Part shown: positions 1 through 7,727 of the stretch, piece after piece | How positions within the stretch are numbered: the first letter of the stretch is position 1 | How the letters are laid out: every line of letters starts with the position of its first letter | From: JANLYQ01 sp031365725 | GTDB taxonomy: Bacteria > Actinomycetota > Actinomycetes > JACCUZ01 | DNA: 36,590 bases | Assembly (NCBI GenBank): GCA_031365725.1 | Contig: JANLYQ010000013.1 | Location: forward strand, 1-36,590 | Reading direction: 5' to 3' | Notes under the pieces: generated by a model | Databases searched by the model: none | Seen by the model: only the letters and a program-made list of their open reading frames with translations | What the model was told of the DNA's origin: nothing | Program-made: the position numbers and the translations under genes

Positions 1-2
1 GC

Positions 3-830
3 CCGATCGAGGCCGTCGAGACCGAGCGCGACCGGATCGTCGCGGAGTACTCCGAGCTGATCGACGACGACGAGGCCAGGGCCACCTTCGAGGGCAAGCT
101 CGGGCTGGCCCGGGTGGTCTTCCCGTACGTCGAGAACCACAACTTCTACGTCGAGCACTGGGGCATGTCGCAGGTCTGGAGCAAGATGCGCCAGCTCGGG
201 CAGCTCCTCGCCGACCAGGGCTTCTGGGCGAACGCCGACGACATCTTCCTGCTGCGCCGCACCGAGGTGCCGGACGCGATCTTCGACTACTTCCACGGCT
301 GGGCGGTGGGCATCGAGTCCCGCGGGCCGAAGTACTGGGGCCGGGAGATCGAGCGGCGTCGCGGCATCATGACCGCGCTGCGCACCTGGTCGCCGCCGCC
401 CGCCCTCGGCGTCCCGCCGGAGGTCATCACCGAGCCGTTCACCGTCATGCTGTGGGGCGTCACCTCCGACAGCGTCAAGCAGTGGCTCGGCGGCGGCGAG
501 GACTCCGGCGGCCTCAAGGGCTTCGCTGCCTCACCGGGTATCGCCGAGGGGCCCGCGCGGGTGATCCTGAACGCCGACGGCATCGCCGACCTTCAGGAGG
601 GCGAGATCCTCGTCGCGCCGTTGACGGCACCCTCGTGGGCCCCGGTCTTCGGCAAGATCGCCGCCACCGTCACCGATGTCGGCGGCATCATGAGCCACGC
701 CGCGATCGTCTGCCGCGAGTACGGCCTGCCTGCTGTCACGGGCACGGCGTACGGCACGAAGACGATCAAGACCGGCCAGCGGTTGCGTGTCGACGGCAAC
801 ACCGGCGAGGTCACGCTGCTCGACGACTAG
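3..830 (+). CDS. PEP-utilising phosphotransferase, C-terminal part (5' end outside window)
   Basis: The reading frame is open from the left edge, so this is the last roughly 275 residues of a longer protein. The first part is a helical, aromatic-rich segment. The last 100 residues form the swivelling phosphohistidine domain of PEP-utilising enzymes, with the signature SHAAIVCREYGLPAV; the His codon at 696-698 is the expected phospho-carrier. The protein ends right after this domain, so there is no C-terminal PEP-binding barrel as in PEP synthase. That order (His domain last) is known from rifampin phosphotransferase and from aryl-phosphate synthases such as phenylphosphate synthase, which phosphorylate small molecules using an ATP-grasp domain or subunit. 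The ATP-grasp part would lie upstream. A Rieske oxygenase gene follows 43 bases later on the same strand, which suggests an aromatic substrate. The family call is solid; the substrate is inferred. Confidence 0.85.
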   Translation, partial: PIEAVETERDRIVAEYSELIDDDEARATFEGKLGLARVVFPYVENHNFYVEHWGMSQVWSKMRQLGQLLADQGFWANADDIFLLRRTEVPDAIFDYFHGWAVGIESRGPKYWGREIERRRGIMTALRTWSPPPALGVPPEVITEPFTVMLWGVTSDSVKQWLGGGEDSGGLKGFAASPGIAEGPARVILNADGIADLQEGEILVAPLTAPSWAPVFGKIAATVTDVGGIMSHAAIVCREYGLPAVTGTAYGTKTIKTGQRLRVDGNTGEVTLLDD

Positions 831-873
831 ACCCGTCCCTCGCACCACGACGACACGCACCACTGGGAGAGAC

Positions 874-2178
874 ATGCTGACCGCCGAGCAGAACGACGAG
901 CTGACCGACATCGCCCCCGGCACACCGATGGGTGAGCTGCTGCGGCGCTACTGGTATCCCGTCGCGTTCACCCGCGAGCTCGACGAGTTCCCGGTGAAGA
1001 AGACCCGGCTGCTCGGCGAGGACTGGGCGCTCTACAAGACGCCGTCTGGTCGCTACGGCATCGTGCCCGAGGCGTGCCCGCACCGTCGTGCGTCGTTGGC
1101 CTACGGCGTGGTCGAGGCCGACGGCATCCGCTGCGCCTATCACGGGTGGCTGTTCGGTCTCGACGGTGAGTGCCTTGAGCAGCCGGCCGAGCGCGAGGAG
1201 ACGACGTTCAAGGCCCGGGTCCGGGTCAAGGCCGGTGCTGCGCAGGAGATGGGCGGGCTGGTGTGGGCCTACGTCGGTCCTGCGCCGGTGCCCGAGCTGC
1301 CCAGGTTCGACACCTACGTGATGGACGGCGTACGCGACATCGGGTGGACCGATCTGCCGTGCAACTTCGTCCAGATCATGGAGAACGCGGTCGACCCGCA
1401 CCACGTCGAGTTCCTGCACGGGCGGTACTTCGAGTTCATGGCGCGCCAGCAGGGTTTCGAGGCACCCGCGTCGTTCGGCAAGAAGCACGTGCGGGTCGGC
1501 TTCGACGCGTTCGAGTGGGGGATCATCAAGCGCCGCGTCGTCGAAGGCGCCAGCGAGGAGGACGATGACTGGAAGGTCGGACACCCTCTCGTGTTTCCCT
1601 ACAACATGCGGGTCGGCGGGGCCAACGTCGAACAGATGCAGATCCGCGTCCCCATCGACCGCTACACGACGCGCTTCATCCTCTACACCGTGCACGCGCC
1701 GGTCGGCATCGACTACCCGGAGCAGCCGGTGATCCCGGACTACCCGCTCCCGCTGTTCGGTCCGGACGGACGGCACCGCACCGACTACGTCGAAGGCCAG
1801 GACATGATGGCCTGGGTGACCCAGGGGCCGATCACGGACCGCACCGTCGAGCACCTCGGCCGTTCTGACATCGGCGTCACCATGCTGCGACGGATGTTCA
1901 AGGCCGAGATGGCCAAGGTCGCTGCCGGTGAAGACCCGCTGGGCGTCATCCGGAAGAAGCACGACCGCATCGACCTGCCGTGCGAGAAGAACAAGTTCGA
2001 TGCCGGTCCGTCCTTCGCGATCGACTTCGTCGACAAGGCCTCGCAGCAGTTCAGCCCACAGGCTCAGATGTTGAAGGACCTGCACATCAAGGCGTGGGAG
2101 AACCGGGCGGCGCACGTCGCACCGGCTGCCGACGGCCGGGCCGGCTCTGCGTCGCCGGTGCCGGCTGTCACCGCGTGA
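874..2178 (+). CDS. Rieske non-heme iron aromatic ring-hydroxylating oxygenase, alpha subunit
   Basis: A 434-residue protein. The start is the ATG at 874, preceded by a GGGAGAGA ribosome site; a longer frame exists upstream but overlaps the preceding gene. The N-terminal Rieske domain carries Cys68-x-His70 and Cys87-x2-His90, the [2Fe-2S] ligands. The catalytic domain has a DPHHVEFLH motif at about 174-182, where Asp174 would bridge the two metal centres and His177 and His182 would bind the mononuclear iron. This is the layout of the phthalate/vanillate/phenoxybenzoate oxygenase group, which hydroxylates or O-dealkylates aromatic acids and ethers using electrons from a separate reductase. No reductase is in the window; a Rieske ferredoxin is encoded at 15946-16332. 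The gene overlaps the next one by 4 bases and follows the PEP-utilising enzyme closely. The exact substrate is not readable from sequence. Confidence 0.93.
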   Translation: MLTAEQNDELTDIAPGTPMGELLRRYWYPVAFTRELDEFPVKKTRLLGEDWALYKTPSGRYGIVPEACPHRRASLAYGVVEADGIRCAYHGWLFGLDGECLEQPAEREETTFKARVRVKAGAAQEMGGLVWAYVGPAPVPELPRFDTYVMDGVRDIGWTDLPCNFVQIMENAVDPHHVEFLHGRYFEFMARQQGFEAPASFGKKHVRVGFDAFEWGIIKRRVVEGASEEDDDWKVGHPLVFPYNMRVGGANVEQMQIRVPIDRYTTRFILYTVHAPVGIDYPEQPVIPDYPLPLFGPDGRHRTDYVEGQDMMAWVTQGPITDRTVEHLGRSDIGVTMLRRMFKAEMAKVAAGEDPLGVIRKKHDRIDLPCEKNKFDAGPSFAIDFVDKASQQFSPQAQMLKDLHIKAWENRAAHVAPAADGRAGSASPVPAVTA

Positions 2179-2456
2179 GCGGGGTGAGCGCCACGACGGG
2201 GGAGCCGACACGAGGTTTCGCGGCCGACCTCAGCCGCGGCTGGTTCCCGCAGGACGCTGAGCGCCATCGCCAGGACGCGCCGCGGTTCTGCCCCGGTTGC
2301 GGCGCTGCGATGGGCGTCGCTGAGGGAGGCAACGGCCTCGCCACGGAGTACTGGGTGGCCGGCGACCGGGTCTTCGTGTGCGTGTGCGGTGACTGTGGCT
2401 GGGCCGGTGACATCGTGCTCGTCGCCCGCGTGGTCGGCCACGAGCCGGAGCACTGA
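2175..2456 (+). CDS. Small protein with two CxxC knuckles (zinc-ribbon or rubredoxin-like)
   Basis: A 93-residue protein starting at a GTG that overlaps the oxygenase stop codon (GTGA), which implies translational coupling; a second GTG nine bases on is possible. It has two metal-binding knuckles, CPGCG at residues 39-43 and CGDCGW at 71-76, with an extra Cys at 69. Two CxxCG knuckles about 30 residues apart occur in zinc ribbons and in rubredoxins. The protein lacks the usual Trp-Cys-Pro start of the second rubredoxin knuckle, so I do not call it a rubredoxin. Its position, coupled to a Rieske oxygenase, makes a role in electron supply, metal handling or partner binding plausible. I do not recognise a named family. 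Confidence 0.75.
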   Translation: MSGVSATTGEPTRGFAADLSRGWFPQDAERHRQDAPRFCPGCGAAMGVAEGGNGLATEYWVAGDRVFVCVCGDCGWAGDIVLVARVVGHEPEH

Positions 2457-2484
2457 CCAGAAGGCGGCCGCGGGTTGCCGCAGG

Positions 2485-2911
2485 TCAGGCGGCCTCGAAG
2501 ATCTCCACGACGTTGCCGGCCGGGTCCTGCACCAACACCTGCCGGCCACCCGGGCCGGAGATCGGCTCGTTGCGGAAGAGGGCATTGCCCGCGCGGAGCG
2601 CAGCCGACGACGGCGTCGAGATCGTCGACCTCGAGCACGATGCGGCTCCAGCCGCCTGGCTCTGGTCGGCGCCCGTCCGGCATCGGCTTGGCAGCGGAGG
2701 AGGCAGGACCGGCCAGCCACAGCCGGAGGTCGTCACGAGCCACGATCGCCATGGCAGGACCCCAGCGTTCCTGCTCGACGAACCCCAGCTGACCGACGCA
2801 GAAGTCGACGGCACGAGAGACGTCGTCGACGAGGTATCGCACAGTCGCGATGACGTGGACCTTACCGAGCGCGCTCCGCCGACCGCCTGCCAGAAGCCCG
2901 AGCACCTGCAC
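2485..2911 (-). pseudogene. Glyoxalase/VOC-family protein, frameshifted (copy A)
   Basis: Reading leftward, one frame gives a typical VOC beginning (VRYLVDDVSRAVDF, then LGFVEQERWGPAM) up to the LEVDDLDAVV segment. The rest of the domain (ALRAGNALFRNEPI to QDPAGNVVEIFEAA and a TGA) continues in another frame. The break is at about 2604-2606, where one extra base explains the shift. A natural start could be the GTG at 2842 or the upstream ATG at 2911. VOC proteins include glyoxalases, bleomycin-resistance proteins and dioxygenases; the specific activity is unknown. A related broken copy lies at 4520-4800, beyond the HNH gene. The frameshift could be a sequencing error, but the second copy is also damaged. 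Confidence 0.75.
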
Positions 2912-2987
2912 ACGATGAAGGCCCGTGCACCGATTCTCGGACAGACCCAGTCGGACAGTCTCGTACGCATGGTCGGGCGGCTCGTCG

Positions 2988-4406
2988 TCACGGAGGGTCG
3001 TGGTCAGGGGATCGTTGGAGGCGTGATGGACCGAGGTTGGGCCGAGGAGTGCGCGTGGGGTCGATCCACCGCGGGGGGATGGTCATGATGATGCCGTTGA
3101 CGAGGTCGAGGTCCCAGCCGTGGTGGTGGACGGATCGGTGGTGGTGGTCGCAGAGGAGCGTGCAGTTGGCCACCGAGGTGTCACCGCCGTCTCCCCAGTG
3201 GGTGCGGTGATGTGCTTCGGTCCATTCGGGGGGCCGGTCGCAGCCGGCGAACGCGCAGCCGCCGTCCCGGGCGACGAGGGCCCGCCAGATGGCTTGGGTG
3301 ACGGGATAGGACGCGCGGCCGACGTCGAGTGGCTCGCCGGCGCTGCCCAGGACGACGGGAATGATCCGTGCGTCGCAGGCGAGGCGCCGGGCGGTCTCGG
3401 CGGAGACGGGTCCTGTCCAGTCGAAGGTGGCGCCGGGGGCGCCACAACGGCGTTGGAGGGTGTCCAGGGCCATGGTGATGGTGACTGTCGCCCGGGATCC
3501 GTGCCTCGTCTGGGCGTGGCCGGCGGCGGCGTGGCGCCGGAGGAGCTCGGCTAGGGCGTCGGCGTTGCGTTGGCCGACGGTGCGCTGGTCGCGCTGGTCC
3601 CCGGTCCCGGCCCTTGGTGCTGCCAGCGGGGTGAGGGCGGCGAGCAGGGCTGCGGTCAGCTCGGGGCCGAAGGTGCCGCGTACGGATGAGCCGCCGTCGT
3701 CGCGACGGCGGATCTCCAGGGTCTGACGGGCGCGGGCGGCTTCGTCCTCGTCGGCCAGGGTGTCACCGGCGTTGGGATCCAGGCGGTGTTGCAGGTGCCG
3801 GCCGAGGTGGGCCAGGGAGCGGGGGTCGTGGATCGCGGCGTGGTCGGCCAGGAACGTCTCGGCCTGGTCGCGGATCCCGGGGTTGGTGTCGGTGGGCAGG
3901 GTGGCCATGGTCCGGGCGGCGACAGTGGCGTGCTCCGCGGAGATCTCGCCTGAGGCGAACGCGGCGCGTAGTCGCCACAGACCCTGACCCCGCGCGCCGT
4001 CGTCCAGTCCCGAGGCGGCGAGGTCGCTGTCCTGTTCAGGCCCGTGGTGGTCGACCAGGGGTCCGGCGGGTGTGTCGTGCAGGGCGCGGGCGGTGGTGAC
4101 CATGCGCTTGGCGCTGCCGGGGTGCAGGAGGAGCCGGCCACGCAGCCAGCCGGCGGTGTTCGGTGCACCGGCCTCGACGGCCGCCCCGCGGGCGTCGACC
4201 TCGCGCACCAGCAGGTGCATGACGGCGTCGGCGCGGTTGTGGGTGCGGTGCAGGGCCGCGGCTGCCTCGAGCAGTTGCGGGCCGGTCAGGCGCCACAGGT
4301 CGTCACCCCCACCGGAAGTCACTGCGACCAGCGTGTTGATGGCCTCGCGCACGGCGTGCAGGGCTGCATCGACCGGTGTGGTCGGCGGCTCCAGCAGCGA
4401 GGTCAT
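2988..4406 (-). CDS. DUF222 domain-containing HNH endonuclease (13E12 repeat family type)
   Basis: About 472 residues from the ATG at 4406; a GTG at 4412 is an alternative start. The N-terminal two thirds matches the DUF222 family, an Ala/Arg-rich helical region. The C-terminus carries an HNH nuclease domain at about residues 370-430, with a CAFAGC zinc-knuckle start, EAHHRTHW as the HH core, and CTLLCDHHHRSVH at the end. Proteins of this type are repeated many times in actinobacterial genomes; in Mycobacterium tuberculosis they form the 13E12 repeat family, and a prophage integrates in one such repeat. The gene sits between two decayed copies of one VOC gene, all in the same orientation, so the locus has probably been rearranged. 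The nuclease is expected to cut DNA, but the biological role of the family is not established. Confidence 0.93.
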   Translation of the reverse strand: MTSLLEPPTTPVDAALHAVREAINTLVAVTSGGGDDLWRLTGPQLLEAAAALHRTHNRADAVMHLLVREVDARGAAVEAGAPNTAGWLRGRLLLHPGSAKRMVTTARALHDTPAGPLVDHHGPEQDSDLAASGLDDGARGQGLWRLRAAFASGEISAEHATVAARTMATLPTDTNPGIRDQAETFLADHAAIHDPRSLAHLGRHLQHRLDPNAGDTLADEDEAARARQTLEIRRRDDGGSSVRGTFGPELTAALLAALTPLAAPRAGTGDQRDQRTVGQRNADALAELLRRHAAAGHAQTRHGSRATVTITMALDTLQRRCGAPGATFDWTGPVSAETARRLACDARIIPVVLGSAGEPLDVGRASYPVTQAIWRALVARDGGCAFAGCDRPPEWTEAHHRTHWGDGGDTSVANCTLLCDHHHRSVHHHGWDLDLVNGIIMTIPPRWIDPTRTPRPNLGPSRLQRSPDHDPP

Positions 4407-4519
4407 GCTCACAACCTAGGAGAGACCCTGGACACAACTCGCGGACCGGAAGCAGCCCGCGATCTGTTTGTGGACAATGGCTTCTGCAGCTGTGCACGTC
4501 GAGCCGGGGGCCAAGCAGG

Positions 4520-4800
4520 TCAGGCAGATTCAGAGATCTCGACGCCGTTGTCGGCAGGGTCTTCCACCAACACCTGCCGCCCGCCCGGGCGTAGATCGGC
4601 TTGTTGCGGAACACCGAACCGTCGGCACGCAACGCGGGGACGACGGCGTCGAGATCCTCGACTTCGAGAACGATGCGGCTCCAGCCACCCGGCTCCAGCC
4701 GCTGACTGTCCGGCATCGGCTTGGCGGCGGAAGATGCCGGACCGGCCAGCCACAACCGGAGGCCGGCACGAGCCACAAACGCCATGGCGGGACCCAGCGT
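4520..4800 (-). pseudogene. Glyoxalase/VOC-family remnant, truncated and frameshifted (copy B)
   Basis: Reading leftward, the sequence begins abruptly at a GPAMAFVARAGLRLW segment. It continues with GPASSAAKPMPD and GGWSRIVLEVEDLDAVV, nearly identical to copy A at 2485-2911. The first 40 or so residues of the domain are absent; the upstream bases show no VOC-like protein. A single-base deletion at about 4590-4591 (GCC CGG against GGC CCG GGT in copy A) shifts the frame, and the tail GGRQVLVEDPADNGVEISESA ends in the other frame at a TGA at 4520-4522. The copies have clearly diverged at both DNA and protein level, so the duplication is not recent. The 5' boundary is approximate. Confidence 0.7.
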
Positions 4801-4916
4801 GCCATCGCCCCGTGTCGGGCGGCGGGCCGGCACCTGGGTCGTAGGTCGAAACGGAGGGGACAGCGGACACACTTGTCCCTGAAGGCAACGTTCCGGCCGT
4901 AGGTCAGACTGACGAG

Positions 4917-6035
4917 ATGTCCGACCCCGCAACCGCGAAGGATCCACAGGAGCCGGCCGCGCCGTCGCGCCTCAGCGTGGCCCAGAGCGAGTTCGACCCC
5001 GATGTGGTCTTCCTCAACACGGCCTCGCTCGGTCTCCCGCCGCGGCGCTCCCTGCAGGCGTTGACCGCTGCGCTCGAGCACTGGCGCGCGGGGACTGCGA
5101 GCCCACCGGACTTCGACGACTCGGTAGAAGCGTCCCGCGCCCATTACGCGCGACTGGTCGGGGTGGACTCCGCTCGTGTGGCGGTCGGTGGGCAGGTCAG
5201 CGTCTTCGCGGGGCTGGTCGCTGCCGCCCTTCCCGACGGCAGCGAGGTCCTCACCGCTGCCGGCGAGTTCACCAGCATCGTGTTCCCGTTCCTCGCCCAA
5301 GCCCGACGCGGTGTCACCCTCACCCAGGTCCCTCTGGAGGACCTGGCCGGCGCCGTGACGGAGCGGACAGCCCTGGTGGCCGTCTCCGCCGTCCAATCCG
5401 CGGATGGGCGCCTCGCCGACCTGGACGCACTGACCGCCGCGTGCGCCGCCAGCGGCAGCCGGATCCTGCTGGACACCACGCAGGCAGTCGGGTGGCTGCC
5501 GGTAGACGCCTCCCGCTACGCCTACACCGTCGGCGGTGGCTACAAGTGGCTACTGGCGCCTCGAGGGACCTGCTTCTTCACTGTGCTGCCCGAGCTCGAC
5601 GACGAGCTGATCCCGCACGCCGCGGGCTGGTACGCAGGCCTTGACCGGTGGGACAGCCTCTACGGCGGCCCGCTTCGACTGGCCGGCGATGCTCGGCGGT
5701 TCGACACCTCACCGGCCTGGCACTCCTGGGTAGGTCAGGCACCGGCACTGGACCTGCTAGTCGAGGTCGGACCAGAGGTTTTGCATGCCCACGCGCTCGG
5801 TCTCGCGAACCAGTTCCGAGCTGCGGTCAATCGGCCACCGGGGGACTCCGCGATTGTCAGCCTCCCCGCCGATCCGGGCACGGCCTTTCGGCTGGAACGA
5901 GCGGGTGTGGTCGCCAGCGTCCGCGCCGGTCGGCTCCGCCTCGCGTTCCACGTCAACAACACGACAGTGGACGTCGACCGCGCCGCGGAGGCCGTGACCG
6001 CCGGCCGGCCCGCTACCCAAATCCACCCGTCATGA
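4917..6035 (+). CDS. Class-V aminotransferase-fold PLP-dependent enzyme
   Basis: A 372-residue protein from the ATG at 4917. It has the class-V (cysteine desulfurase/isopenicillin-N epimerase) layout: an N-terminal FLNTASLGLPP segment that shapes the active site, Asp186 in LLDTTQAVG (pyridine nitrogen contact) followed by Gln189, and the Schiff-base lysine at about 210 in GGGYKWLLAPRG. The length is normal for the fold. Class-V members include desulfurases, epimerases, kynureninases and the ergothioneine lyase EgtE; the sequence here does not decide between them. There is no catalytic Cys loop of the NifS/SufS type that I can identify. It stands alone between the decayed VOC locus and the aromatic cluster, with no obvious operon partner. 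Confidence 0.85.
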   Translation: MSDPATAKDPQEPAAPSRLSVAQSEFDPDVVFLNTASLGLPPRRSLQALTAALEHWRAGTASPPDFDDSVEASRAHYARLVGVDSARVAVGGQVSVFAGLVAAALPDGSEVLTAAGEFTSIVFPFLAQARRGVTLTQVPLEDLAGAVTERTALVAVSAVQSADGRLADLDALTAACAASGSRILLDTTQAVGWLPVDASRYAYTVGGGYKWLLAPRGTCFFTVLPELDDELIPHAAGWYAGLDRWDSLYGGPLRLAGDARRFDTSPAWHSWVGQAPALDLLVEVGPEVLHAHALGLANQFRAAVNRPPGDSAIVSLPADPGTAFRLERAGVVASVRAGRLRLAFHVNNTTVDVDRAAEAVTAGRPATQIHPS

Positions 6036-6167
6036 TGCCGATCCGTGCCGGGACCCCGAAGTCACTGACCAACAAGACATCATGCCGTGAGGTCGTCAGC
6101 CCGCGTGAGACCCTGGCCACCCTGCCACGGCTTCGGCACGAGGGCTGGGCAGTCTCGAAGTAGCCCA

Positions 6168-6184
6168 TTCGTGACCCTCACGAA
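6168..6184. promoter_or_regulatory. Perfect palindrome TTCGTGA-CCC-TCACGAA
   Basis: Two 7-base half-sites separated by 3 bases, in the 254-base gap between the aminotransferase stop (6035) and the end of the meta-cleavage operon (6290). It could be a protein-binding site or a short hairpin that helps to end either transcript. No U-run follows on either side. The rest of the gap shows no gene. Confidence 0.4.
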
Positions 6185-6289
6185 CCACCCGTCCAGCGAT
6201 GCATGACCACGCACCGTCGACCGGGGCGACGTCACAGGCAGCGCGGCGTGCGCGCCTGACCGAGCATGCATCCGTGGGACAGCCGACTG

Positions 6290-7717
6290 TCACACCTGCT
6301 TGACCACGGCCTTGGGCTCAGTGAAGAACTCTCGTGAGAACGACCCACCCTCGCGGCCCACACCCGAGTCGCCCACACCGCCGAACGGCGCCCGCAGGTC
6401 ACGGATGAAGAAGCAGTTGACCCACACCGTGCCGGCCCGCAAGGCCGCAGCCACCCGGTGGGCGCGCGAGAGGTTGTCGGTGAACAGCATGGCGTTCAGG
6501 CCGTAGCGGCTGTCGTTGGCCAGCGCCACCGCTTCCGCCTCGACGTCGAACGCATGCACGGTGATGACCGGTCCGAACACTTCCTCGCGATAGACGCGGG
6601 CGTCCCAAGGAGCATCGAGTACGACGGTGGGCCGCACCGTCCACCCGTCGCCGAGGCCGCCGGTGGCGAGGGTGCCGACGCCGGCCTCCACCTCCTCGAC
6701 GTAGGAGCGGACCTTCTTGTAGTGCTCCTCGGACGCGAGCGGGCCGACCTGCGTCGACGGCAACGACGGGTCGCCGAGCACGAGGGCGTCGGCCGCAGCG
6801 ACGAAGCGTCGGACGAACTCGTCGTAGACACCCCGCTGCACGAACAGTCGCGAGCCGGCCAGACAGACCTGACCGGCGTTGGTGAAGATGGCTTTGATCG
6901 ACCAGTCGACCGCATTGGCCAGGTCCGCGTCGTCGAAGACGATGTTGGCGCCCTTGCCGCCCAGCTCGAGACTCACCGGCACGAGGTTGGCAGCCGCCAC
7001 TGCCCCGATGGCCCGCCCGGTGCCGCTCTCACCGGTGAAGGTGATGCGGTCGACGCCGCGGTGCTCAGTCAACGCCGACCCCGCCGAGTCCGGGCCGTAG
7101 CCGTGCAGCACGTTGAGGACACCCGGCGGCAACCCGGCTTCGAGGCCGAGCCGCGCGAGCAGCGTCGCCGACACAGGGGTGTCCTCGGCCGGCTTGAGGA
7201 CGACCGTGTTTCCCCACGCCAACGCCGGCGCAATCTTCCACGACTCGAGCATGAGGGGGAAGTTCCACGGCGCGATCGCGGCGACAACGCCGGCCGGTGG
7301 GAACAGCGAGTAGGCGTGGTGACCGGAGTCCATCGGCAGGTGGTCGCCGGTCGCCAAGCGGGCATGGTCGGCGAAGAACCTGAAGTTCTGCGCGGTGCGC
7401 GGCACGTCCTTGCCCAGAGCATCGCTGACCGGCTTGCCCATGTCGTGGGTGTCGGCCGCTGCGAGCTCGTCGGCATGCGCGAGCACGAGGTCAGCCAGCC
7501 GATGCAGAATGGCGCCGCGCTCGGCAAAGCCCATCCGCGGCCACGGTCCGTCGTCGGACGCCGCACGTGCCGCACGGACGGCGAGGTCAGCCTCGGCCTC
7601 GCCGCCGAGCGCCACCTCGGCATGGGCCTGCTGTGTCCACGGGTCGACGGTGGCGAAGCGCGCACCGGAGGCCGACTCGACCTCCTCGCCGCCGATGATG
7701 TGCGGGATCAGATCCAC
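6290..7717 (-). CDS. dmpC: 2-Hydroxymuconic semialdehyde dehydrogenase
   Basis: A 475-residue NAD(P)-dependent aldehyde dehydrogenase. Visible signatures are PWNFPLMLESWK (cofactor binding), FTGESGTGRAIG, the general base Glu251 in SLELGGKGANIVF and the nucleophile Cys285 in FTNAGQVCLAG. In the dehydrogenase branch of the catechol meta pathway this enzyme oxidises 2-hydroxymuconic semialdehyde to 4-oxalocrotonate (2-hydroxymuconate). The pathway assignment rests on context: it is the last gene of a leftward operon with catechol 2,3-dioxygenases, aldolase and acetaldehyde dehydrogenase, separated from the aldolase by only 10 bases. A related dehydrogenase for a substituted semialdehyde is possible. 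The operon ends here. Confidence 0.88.
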   Translation of the reverse strand: MDLIPHIIGGEEVESASGARFATVDPWTQQAHAEVALGGEAEADLAVRAARAASDDGPWPRMGFAERGAILHRLADLVLAHADELAAADTHDMGKPVSDALGKDVPRTAQNFRFFADHARLATGDHLPMDSGHHAYSLFPPAGVVAAIAPWNFPLMLESWKIAPALAWGNTVVLKPAEDTPVSATLLARLGLEAGLPPGVLNVLHGYGPDSAGSALTEHRGVDRITFTGESGTGRAIGAVAAANLVPVSLELGGKGANIVFDDADLANAVDWSIKAIFTNAGQVCLAGSRLFVQRGVYDEFVRRFVAAADALVLGDPSLPSTQVGPLASEEHYKKVRSYVEEVEAGVGTLATGGLGDGWTVRPTVVLDAPWDARVYREEVFGPVITVHAFDVEAEAVALANDSRYGLNAMLFTDNLSRAHRVAAALRAGTVWVNCFFIRDLRAPFGGVGDSGVGREGGSFSREFFTEPKAVVKQV

Positions 7718-7727
7718 GGCGGTGCTC

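Noticed and set aside
3..830. Phosphoenolpyruvate synthase
   Set aside because: PEP synthase continues past the phosphohistidine domain into a PEP-binding barrel; this protein stops after the domain.
2389..3088. Rightward frames across the VOC remnant
   Set aside because: They are antisense readings of the broken VOC gene; the protein similarity to copy B lies on the minus strand.
4917..6035. Ergothioneine lyase EgtE or a NifS/SufS desulfurase
   Set aside because: The fold fits, but no ergothioneine or iron-sulfur genes lie nearby and no desulfurase Cys loop is identifiable, so only the class-V family is claimed.
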